A stretch of DNA of 5,899 nt. Source: Pseudomonadota bacterium (lineage in GTDB: Bacteria > Pseudomonadota > Gammaproteobacteria > Steroidobacterales > GCA-2729495). A model generated the notes under the pieces. That model did not search any database. It was not told the DNA's origin and saw only the letters and a list, made by a program, of their open reading frames with translations. The position numbers and the translations under genes are program-made. Of this stretch, positions 1 to 5,899 are shown in pieces. Positions within the stretch are counted from its first letter, which is position 1; each line of letters opens with the position of its first letter. The stretch is taken from assembly GCA_030836925.1 (NCBI GenBank), contig JAUPLK010000114.1, forward strand, positions 1-5,899, read 5' to 3'.

Positions 1-1
1 C

Positions 2-2788
2 GCGGAGGGCCCGTGGGCCGTCAGTGACGAACAGGAACCCGCCTGGACTGACCGTTACACCATCTATGACGGTAACTGGCTCAACTGGAATACCACTTCG
101 CCAACCGAACAAAGGACCCGCCTCGAAATCGTCAAGGAAGCGGTGACAGGCCTCACTGCCAGCGTCCGAAACGTGAATGTCGGCATGATGCGCTTCAATC
201 GCAACGAGGGCGGCCGCGTGATTGCGGCCTTTGAGGACATCGAGACCTCCCGCGACGACGTGCAGAATATCGTCAACGAACTGTCCCCGGGCGGCCAGAC
301 GCCGCTGTCCGAAACCCTGTTCGAAGCTGCCCAGTACTACATGGGACGTGCGGTGGATTTCGGCAACAGCATCGATGAACGCAGCGTGGCGGCATCGCGG
401 ATCGGCAACGATCCCGATGGCTTGCTGTACCAGACGCCGCTGGATGAAGCCTGCAGCAAGAACTTCATCATCCTGCTGACCGACGGCGAGCCGTCCGCCG
501 ACGAAGCTGCGGTCAGCAGGATCCTGGCCATGCCCGACTTTGCCACGACCGTGGCACCCGATTGCGACGGCAGTGGCGAGGGACGTTGCCTCGATGACCT
601 GGCGGCGTATCTGGCTACCTATGACCTGAACCCCACGCTGCCCGGCATCCAGACAGTCACCACCCACACCATCGGCTTCGCTGCCGACTTCCCGCTGCTC
701 GAGAGCACGGCAGCCCGCGGTGGCGGCGAATACCTGACGGCAGACGACACGGCGAGCCTCGCGACCGCACTCAGCGGCATCGTGCTGTCGATCTTCGACA
801 ACACGGGCAGCTTCGCGGCCCCGACCGTACCGGTGAATGCCTTCAACCGGACGGAAAACCTGAGCGATGTTTACCTCTCCGTGTTTCAGCCTTCGGAGCG
901 CACCCGCTGGACCGGAAACCTGAAGAAGTACCGTTTCAGCAATGGCGAACTGGTCGGCCAGGACGGCGAAAGCGTCATCGACGCGTTTACCGGACTGTTC
1001 CGGCGCGACGCCTTCAGTTTCTGGTCGACCGAGCCGGATGGCGACCGGGCCGGCGACGGTGGAGCCGCCAGCCAGTTGCCAGACAGCAACCAGCGTCGTC
1101 TTTTCACCAATGTTGCCGGTGCCAATCTCAGCGACTCGGCCAACCGGATCCGGACAGACAATGCCAATCTCGACGCCGCGCTCAGCAGCGTACCCGTCGA
1201 CGAGCAGCGCAACCTGATCGAGTGGACGCTGGGCCGCGACAGCCGCGACCAGGATCAGGACGGCGATCTGGCCGAGACCCGCCGCGACATGGGCGATGCA
1301 CTGCACGTACAGCCGGTGACCCTGCTCTACAGCGGAACCGAAGCGGAGCCGGTCACAAGCGTCTTCCTGCCCACCAACGACGGCTTCCTGCACGCCTTTG
1401 ACAGCGAATCCGGCGAGGAGCTCTGGGCCTTCCTCCCCGCGAGGCTGCTGGCGGGGCTCTATCCGCTTTATCTCAACGAAGAGAGCGCGAGCAAAAACTA
1501 TCGTCTGGATGGCGAGATCAACCTGGTCATCGTCAACGACGACGGCCGGCCTGGCTTGAGCGGCGGGGAGCGCGCGATCCTGCTATTCGGCATGGGGCGC
1601 GGTGGTGACGGCATCTTTGCCGTGGATGTCACCGCGAGAGATGCGCCGCAGCTGTTGTGGGAGATCAGCAGCAGCAATCCCGACTTTGCAGACCTGGGAC
1701 AGACCTGGTCGACACCTGTTGCCACACGGCTGCGGGTCGATAACACGACCACGAACGTCGCGGTATTCGGCGGCGGATACGATCCGGGCCAGGACAACCG
1801 CAACTACCGTACCGACAGCCAGGGCAATGCGATCTACATGGTCGACCTGCTGAGTGGTGAGTACATCTGGAGTGCGGGCTCACCCGATGCCATACAGGAC
1901 CACCGGCTGCAACTGAGCGACATGCAGCACTCCATACCGGCGCCGGTGCGTCCGCTCGACCTCAATGGCGACGGCCTGGCCGACCGGATGTATGTCGGCG
2001 ACATGGGTGGGCGGTTGTGGCGCTTCGACATCGTCAACGGACAGCCGCGTGACAGCCTCGTCGAAGGTGGCGTACTGGCCTCGCTCGGTGGCGCCGCGGC
2101 AGCGCCGGATGCCACTGCCGCCGACCTGCGCCGCTTCTACGCGGCGCCAGACGTGGTGCCCACGGTCATCAACCGGAAGCTGGTCATACTGCTGAATATC
2201 GGCTCCGGCTACCGCGGGCATCCGCTCGACACCACCATCAGCGAGCAGTTCTTCTCAGTACGCGACTTCAACGCCTACGGAGTGATCGATACGGCAGCGT
2301 ACCCGGACACACCGGTATCCATCGACCAGTTGACCGACATCACGGACGACCCCTCGCCCACTCTCCCATTCAGCACGGCAGGCTGGCGCCTGCGACTCAA
2401 CCAGGGGCCCGGCGAAAAAGTACTGGGCGAATCGCTGACGCTGGCGAACACCGTATTCTTCACCAGCTTCACGCCGGATGACGCTGCCAATGAATGCTCG
2501 GCTGGCACCGGCCTCAACCGCCTGTATGCCATCAGCAGCTTCGATGGCAGTCCACGCGCCGACCTCGACCGGCCAGGCGAGATCCAGCCGCTCACGATCA
2601 GTGACCGCTTCCGCGAGCTGCGCTCCGGCATTCCGGTCATGACCATCAACCGCGTCGTCGGCGAGGACAAGAAAACCAGGATCTGCGTCGGGCCAGAGTG
2701 TCTGCCCGCCGACGAGCTGGGGCTTAGCGATTCCGGTTCCGGGTCCCCCATCCGGCGCACCTACTGGTTCCAGGACGAGAGTCAGTAA
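2..2788 (+). CDS. pilY1: PilY1 family type IV pilus tip adhesin / biogenesis factor (5'-truncated by window)
   Basis: PilY1 is a secreted/outer-surface protein at the type IV pilus tip that primes assembly with minor pilins, opposes PilT-driven retraction and mediates adhesion and surface sensing. The frame is open from base 2, so the GTG at 143 is internal; about 928 codons are present, and the signal peptide and first MIDAS motif (DxSxS) lie upstream. Seen in order: the rest of a von Willebrand A domain (about 60-800) with the second MIDAS Thr in GGQTPLSE (codon 299) and the Asp of LLTDGEPS (codon 482); an acidic DQDQDGD loop (1247-1267) followed by the family MGDALHVQP stretch; a beta-propeller-like PilY1/PilC C-terminal domain beginning near VFLPTNDGFLHAFD (1361 on); and an EF-hand-like calcium loop DLNGDGLAD (1958-1984) followed by YVGDMGGRLWRFD, the family hallmark. 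Known: the equivalent loop in Pseudomonas aeruginosa PilY1 binds calcium and controls retraction. No RGD tripeptide is present in this part. The stop is TAA, with pilE following immediately. Confidence 0.95.
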   Translation, partial: AEGPWAVSDEQEPAWTDRYTIYDGNWLNWNTTSPTEQRTRLEIVKEAVTGLTASVRNVNVGMMRFNRNEGGRVIAAFEDIETSRDDVQNIVNELSPGGQTPLSETLFEAAQYYMGRAVDFGNSIDERSVAASRIGNDPDGLLYQTPLDEACSKNFIILLTDGEPSADEAAVSRILAMPDFATTVAPDCDGSGEGRCLDDLAAYLATYDLNPTLPGIQTVTTHTIGFAADFPLLESTAARGGGEYLTADDTASLATALSGIVLSIFDNTGSFAAPTVPVNAFNRTENLSDVYLSVFQPSERTRWTGNLKKYRFSNGELVGQDGESVIDAFTGLFRRDAFSFWSTEPDGDRAGDGGAASQLPDSNQRRLFTNVAGANLSDSANRIRTDNANLDAALSSVPVDEQRNLIEWTLGRDSRDQDQDGDLAETRRDMGDALHVQPVTLLYSGTEAEPVTSVFLPTNDGFLHAFDSESGEELWAFLPARLLAGLYPLYLNEESASKNYRLDGEINLVIVNDDGRPGLSGGERAILLFGMGRGGDGIFAVDVTARDAPQLLWEISSSNPDFADLGQTWSTPVATRLRVDNTTTNVAVFGGGYDPGQDNRNYRTDSQGNAIYMVDLLSGEYIWSAGSPDAIQDHRLQLSDMQHSIPAPVRPLDLNGDGLADRMYVGDMGGRLWRFDIVNGQPRDSLVEGGVLASLGGAAAAPDATAADLRRFYAAPDVVPTVINRKLVILLNIGSGYRGHPLDTTISEQFFSVRDFNAYGVIDTAAYPDTPVSIDQLTDITDDPSPTLPFSTAGWRLRLNQGPGEKVLGESLTLANTVFFTSFTPDDAANECSAGTGLNRLYAISSFDGSPRADLDRPGEIQPLTISDRFRELRSGIPVMTINRVVGEDKKTRICVGPECLPADELGLSDSGSGSPIRRTYWFQDESQ

Positions 2789-2791
2789 GCG

Positions 2792-3283
2792 GTGCGCAGG
2801 ACACGTGTGCGCAGCCTGGGTGCCGGCCAAAGTACCGGCCACGGCTTCACGCTGATCGAGCTGATGATCGTCATGGTGATCATGGCGATCCTGGCCGGCG
2901 CCAGCGTCGCCGGATACCGGCAATATCTGCGCCGCGCAAATCGCACCGATGCCACGGCTGCCCTGCTGCGGCTGTCAGCCGCCGAGGAACGCTTTTATCT
3001 GCAGAACAACCGCTATGCGACCACTGCCGATGAACTCGCAGATCCGCCGCCGGCCGGTCTCGGCATCGGCGACACGGAACGCGGGCTCTATGAGTTGAGC
3101 GTGGCAGCGTCCGCCGACGGTGCGGTCGCGGGCTACATCGCCACGGCAACCGCACGCACCGACCAGTCACAGCGGGATGACACCGACTGTGTGTCCTTCA
3201 GCATCGATCAGAGCGGTCAGCGCACCGCCACCAATTCCGCCAACGAGAGCAGCGCAGCGATCAGCAGCAAGTGCTGGCGCTGA
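2792..3283 (+). CDS. pilE: Type IV minor prepilin, PilE family
   Basis: This is a minor pilin of the type IV pilus, inserted in the inner membrane, processed by prepilin peptidase PilD and probably part of the tip/priming complex with PilY1. The product is 163 aa: an Arg-rich leader, the cleavage motif G|FTLIELMIV (Gly18 at -1, Phe19 at +1, Glu23 at +5), and a hydrophobic N-terminal helix to about residue 45. A polar globular part follows, with SAAEERFYLQNNRYA and a PPAGLGIG segment typical of this pilin group. The C-terminus has two cysteines, Cys133 and Cys161 (ending KCWR), which would close a 27-residue disulfide (D-region) loop. The mature protein is 145 aa. GTG at 2792 lies three bases after the pilY1 stop, implying cotranscription and coupling. 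An in-frame GTG at 2807 has a better-placed AGGA and gives a 13-residue leader, so the start is uncertain. The C-terminal pattern resembles the PilE/ComP-like minor pilins, but DNA-uptake receptor function cannot be read from the sequence. Confidence 0.93.
   Translation: MRRTRVRSLGAGQSTGHGFTLIELMIVMVIMAILAGASVAGYRQYLRRANRTDATAALLRLSAAEERFYLQNNRYATTADELADPPPAGLGIGDTERGLYELSVAASADGAVAGYIATATARTDQSQRDDTDCVSFSIDQSGQRTATNSANESSAAISSKCWR
2798..2801 (+). promoter_or_regulatory. Possible ribosome binding site supporting the alternative pilE start at 2807
   Basis: AGGA sits five bases before an in-frame GTG at 2807. The first GTG, at 2792, has only weak purine-rich sequence before it (GAGAG, 2777-2781, inside the end of pilY1). 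Either start keeps the prepilin cleavage motif, so the choice changes only the leader length (18 or 13 residues). The placement is seen directly; its use is inferred. Confidence 0.35.
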
Positions 3284-3316
3284 ACGCGCAAACTGCGGCC
3301 GGCACGGACCGGGCGA

Positions 3317-3847
3317 TCAGGACGACCGGCGCGACTCGAGAAAAAAACCGTCGAAGAGCAGCAGCATCACGCCACAGGTGATGCCCATGTCGGCGACATT
3401 GAAAGCCGGAAATGACCAGCGGTCGTAGTACAGCAGCACGAAATCGACGACATAGCCCTGCGCCAGCCGATCGACCAGATTGCCGATCGCACCACCCAGC
3501 ACCAGCATCAGGCCGAGCGGCACCACCACCCGGCCGGCTGGCTGCTGGAAAAACCACCAGAGCAGCACCCCGCTCACGACCAAAGCGGTGAGCGCAAAAA
3601 ACCAGTTCTGCCAGCCCGAAGCATTGGCCAGAAAACTGAAGGCCGCACCCGTGTTGTGCAGGCGCACCAGGTCGAAATACGGCATCACCGGCAGCCGCTC
3701 GAACAGCTCGAAATGCCCGACGACCAGTTTCTTGGTCCACTGGTCGAGCACGAGCACGACGATCGCGAGCAGCAACCATCGCCACGTGACGCGCCCTGGT
3801 GCGGACCCTGATACGGGATTCTGGCCGGATTCGACAGCAGGTTCCAT
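3317..3847 (-). CDS. lspA: Lipoprotein signal peptidase (signal peptidase II)
   Basis: LspA is an inner-membrane aspartyl protease that removes the signal peptide from diacylglyceryl-modified prolipoproteins, after Lgt and before Lnt; it is the target of globomycin. The product is 176 aa, normal for the family, with about four membrane segments (roughly residues 22-36, 80-99, 107-122 and 152-168). Family motifs are all present: VLDQWTK near residue 35, HNTGAAFSF (Asn65), GGAIGNLVDR (Asn123, Asp126), GYVVDF (Asp135) and FNVADMGIT (Asp153). By alignment from memory with the P. aeruginosa enzyme, Asp135 and Asp153 match its catalytic dyad (Asp124, Asp143). ATG at 3847 was chosen because it gives a normal length with a short cytoplasmic tail before the first membrane segment; the frame stays open upstream but that part overlaps ileS. 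The start lies 11 bases after the ileS stop with no strong Shine-Dalgarno, which suggests an operon with coupled translation. The tail ESRRSS after the last helix is short and follows a run of seven T residues on the coding strand. Confidence 0.97.
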   Translation of the reverse strand: MEPAVESGQNPVSGSAPGRVTWRWLLLAIVVLVLDQWTKKLVVGHFELFERLPVMPYFDLVRLHNTGAAFSFLANASGWQNWFFALTALVVSGVLLWWFFQQPAGRVVVPLGLMLVLGGAIGNLVDRLAQGYVVDFVLLYYDRWSFPAFNVADMGITCGVMLLLFDGFFLESRRSS

Positions 3848-3858
3848 CTCGTGCTCGC

Positions 3859-5899
3859 TCAGACGTAACGGCGGGTCTCGCCGGGGCCATCGATGTTGGT
3901 CACGCAACGGCCGCACAGTTCGGGGTGGGCCACATGTTTGCCGACATCCGGCAGCCGATGCCAGCAGCGCACACACTTGGCATCGGTATCCGGCTCGGCC
4001 TGCACCCAGAATCCTTCGCCGGCCAATCCCTCACCAGCCAGCGCCGACTCACCACGCTCGCCAGCCGGACGGACCACGGCACCGGAGGTGATGAACACAA
4101 AGCGCAGTTCGTCGCCCAGCCGCTGCATGTCCTGATACAGCCGGCCATCGGCAAACACCGTGATCCGTGCATCGAGACCGGAGCCGATCGCTCCCGACAC
4201 GCGCAGCGCCTCCAGTGCCCGGGCGGCGGTTTCGCGTACCCGCAGCAGTCCCTTCCAGTCCAGCTCGCCGGCATCGGCAGAACCGGCAGCCGGCAACTGG
4301 TGCCAGGTGGACAGGAATACCGAATCACCACGCTCACCGGGCATCTGCGCCCAGATTTCCTCGGCCGTAAAGCTCAGCACCGGCGCCAGCCAGCGCACCA
4401 TCGCTTCGATGATGTGGTACATGGCCGTTTGCGCCGAGCGACGGGCCGGCGACTTGCGACCGGTGGTGTACAGGCGATCCTTGATCACGTCCAGATAAAA
4501 GGCGCCCAGATCGACCACGCAGAAATTGTGCAACTGCTGATAGACACGATGGAACTCGTAGGACTCATAGGCGGCGAGGATCTCGCGCTGCAACTCCGCC
4601 GCCCGGCCGATCGCCCAGCGATCCAGCGCCACCAGTTCCGCCACCGGCACCTGGTCCTTGAGCGGATCAAAGCCGTCGAGATTGCCGAGCAGAAAGCGCG
4701 CCGTATTGCGCATGCGGCGATAGGAATCGGCCATGCGCTTGAGGATTTCCTGCGAGACGTTCATCTCGCTGCGGTAGTCCGTGGAAGCCACCCACAGGCG
4801 CAGCACGTCGGCGCCCAGCGAACTGACCACCGGCTGTGGTGCGACGACATTGCCGAGCGACTTGGACATCTTGCGACCCTTGTCGTCGACCGTGAAGCCG
4901 TGCGTCAGTACCTGGCGGTAGGGTGCCCTGCCCTCCATGGCAACGGCGGTCAGCAGGGAACTCTGGAACCAGCCGCGATGCTGGTCAGAACCTTCCAGGT
5001 AAAGATCGGCCGGAAAACCGACCTCGGCGTGACTGCGGGCGACGCAGTGATGCACCATGCCCGAGTCCATCCACACGTCCATCGTGTCCGTGACCCGGTC
5101 GTAATCGCCGGCTGCTGTACCCAGCAGCTCGGCAGGATCAAGATCAAACCAGGCATCGATGCCCTGCGCTTCGATGCGCCGCGCCACTTCTTCCAGCAGC
5201 GGCAGGGTATCCGGATGCAGTTCGCCGCTGTCGCGGTGAATGAACAGCGGAATCGGCACACCCCAGGTGCGCTGCCGCGAGATGCACCAGTCGGGACGGC
5301 CGACGATCATGTTCTCGATGCGCTGCTGCCCCCAGTCCGGAATCCACTGTACGCTGCGGATCGCGGTGAGACTCGATTCCCGCAGCCCATTCTGGTCCAG
5401 ACTGACAAACCACTGCGGCGTCGCCCGGAAGATGAGCGGCGCCTTGTGCCGCCAGCAGTGCGGATAGCTGTGCTGGAATTTCTGCGCACAGAGCAGGCGG
5501 CCCGCCTCACGCAGCAGCGTCAGGATCTGCTCTTCCGCTGCCTTGATGTGCAGGCCGGCCAGCAGTGCGGTACCCGGAACATAGACGCCGCGTCCGTCGA
5601 CCGGATTATCCAGCGGCAGCTTGTAGCGCAGGCCGGACTGATAGTCGTCCTGGCCGTGACCCGGCGCGGTGTGCACGGCACCGGTGCCGGCATCGAGCGT
5701 CACGTAGTCGGCGAGGATCACCGGTACCTCGCGTGCGTAGAAGGGGTGCAGAAGCTTCAGCCCCTCAAGCACCTGGCCACTGAAGGTCGCCAGCACGGTA
5801 GCTGACTTCGCGCCGTAGCGGGCAAGTGCAGAGTCCGCCAGTTCGGCAGCCAGCACCAGGCGCACCGGGCCGTTGCCGAGCTCGGCCTCGATCAGCCGG
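3859..5899 (-). CDS. ileS: Isoleucyl-tRNA synthetase (N-terminus beyond right edge)
   Basis: IleRS is a cytoplasmic class I aminoacyl-tRNA synthetase that charges tRNA-Ile with isoleucine and hydrolyses mischarged valine. About 679 codons are present and the frame is open to the window edge; matching the editing Asp to E. coli Asp342 implies roughly 257 N-terminal residues, including HIGH, are missing. Seen in order from the 5' side: CP1 editing motif VHTAPGHGQDDY (5641-5676); HSYPHCWRHK; WCISRQRTWG (5260-5289); a DVWMDSG segment (5041-5082); YLEGSDQHRGWF (4966-5001); the KMSKS adenylate loop (4858-4872); the anticodon-binding helical domain with DRWAIGR and FYLDVIKDR; and a C-terminal zinc finger with two CxxC pairs (Cys codons 3973-3975 and 3904-3906 are the outermost), as in the bacterial zinc-containing type. 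A small imperfect LAGEG duplication lies in the linker before the zinc finger. lspA follows after 11 bases, the usual ileS-lspA pairing. Confidence 0.99.
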   Translation of the reverse strand, partial: RLIEAELGNGPVRLVLAAELADSALARYGAKSATVLATFSGQVLEGLKLLHPFYAREVPVILADYVTLDAGTGAVHTAPGHGQDDYQSGLRYKLPLDNPVDGRGVYVPGTALLAGLHIKAAEEQILTLLREAGRLLCAQKFQHSYPHCWRHKAPLIFRATPQWFVSLDQNGLRESSLTAIRSVQWIPDWGQQRIENMIVGRPDWCISRQRTWGVPIPLFIHRDSGELHPDTLPLLEEVARRIEAQGIDAWFDLDPAELLGTAAGDYDRVTDTMDVWMDSGMVHHCVARSHAEVGFPADLYLEGSDQHRGWFQSSLLTAVAMEGRAPYRQVLTHGFTVDDKGRKMSKSLGNVVAPQPVVSSLGADVLRLWVASTDYRSEMNVSQEILKRMADSYRRMRNTARFLLGNLDGFDPLKDQVPVAELVALDRWAIGRAAELQREILAAYESYEFHRVYQQLHNFCVVDLGAFYLDVIKDRLYTTGRKSPARRSAQTAMYHIIEAMVRWLAPVLSFTAEEIWAQMPGERGDSVFLSTWHQLPAAGSADAGELDWKGLLRVRETAARALEALRVSGAIGSGLDARITVFADGRLYQDMQRLGDELRFVFITSGAVVRPAGERGESALAGEGLAGEGFWVQAEPDTDAKCVRCWHRLPDVGKHVAHPELCGRCVTNIDGPGETRRYV

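Noticed and set aside
143..145. GTG at 143 as the true start of the first gene
   Set aside because: The frame stays open to base 2, and the upstream codons read YDGNWLNW and TRLEIVKEAV, which are conserved PilY1 sequence. The gene therefore begins before the window.
2255..2923. A 222-codon minus-strand frame across the pilY1/pilE junction
   Set aside because: It is antisense to two well-supported genes, has low-complexity composition with no recognisable motif, and no ribosome binding site stands out.
3296..3315. Hairpin in the pilE-lspA gap as an intrinsic terminator
   Set aside because: The stem is four base pairs (CCGG with CCGG) plus two more beyond a G-G mismatch, around a six-base loop, and no T tract follows on either strand. 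It is too weak to call.
3261..3890. A 209-codon minus-strand frame overlapping lspA
   Set aside because: It is a shifted frame of lspA; the true frame carries every LspA motif, while this one is Arg/Ala-rich and spans the ileS-lspA boundary.
3799..5805. A 668-codon open frame on the + strand, antisense to ileS
   Set aside because: The opposite strand encodes an unmistakable IleRS with all expected motifs. The + strand product is rich in Arg, His and Gln, has no recognisable domain, and fits the stop-poor antisense frames usual in GC-rich genes.
1..5899. A search by eye for CRISPR repeats, IS ends, tRNA genes, toxin-antitoxin pairs or defence genes
   Set aside because: Nearly all bases are in four recognised genes with short gaps of 3, 33 and 11 bases. 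No direct-repeat array, terminal inverted repeats or cloverleaf was seen.

Overview
This window is ordinary chromosomal sequence from a GC-rich proteobacterium, most likely a gammaproteobacterium. It is densely coding and holds four genes. The assignment rests on a pilY1-pilE type IV pilus pair lying next to ileS-lspA, a neighbourhood I recall from Pseudomonas-type genomes, and on an IleRS whose motifs follow the E. coli enzyme closely. I cannot name a genus. There is no sign of mobile elements, CRISPR arrays, RNA genes or an undescribed system.

Layout. Positions 2-2788 (+) are the 3' part of pilY1, the large calcium-binding adhesin and tip protein of type IV pili; its N-terminus lies before the window. 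Three bases after its stop, pilE (2792-3283, +) encodes a small minor prepilin with a class III signal peptide and a C-terminal disulfide loop. After a 33-base gap the genes run the other way: lspA (3317-3847, -), lipoprotein signal peptidase, and just upstream of it in transcription ileS (3859-5899, -), isoleucyl-tRNA synthetase, which runs off the right edge without its N-terminal third.

How the genes work together. pilY1 and pilE look like the distal end of a minor-pilin operon (fimU-pilV-pilW-pilX-pilY1-pilE type). Its products form the pilus tip/priming complex, which starts pilus assembly, controls retraction and contacts surfaces. The ileS-lspA pair is a housekeeping operon. The two operons converge, and neither has a convincing intrinsic terminator between them. 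As I remember the Pseudomonas arrangement, three genes are missing here: pilY2 between pilY1 and pilE, and fkpB and ispH after lspA. The remaining long open frames on opposite strands, including a 668-codon frame antisense to ileS, are best explained as GC-driven shadows.
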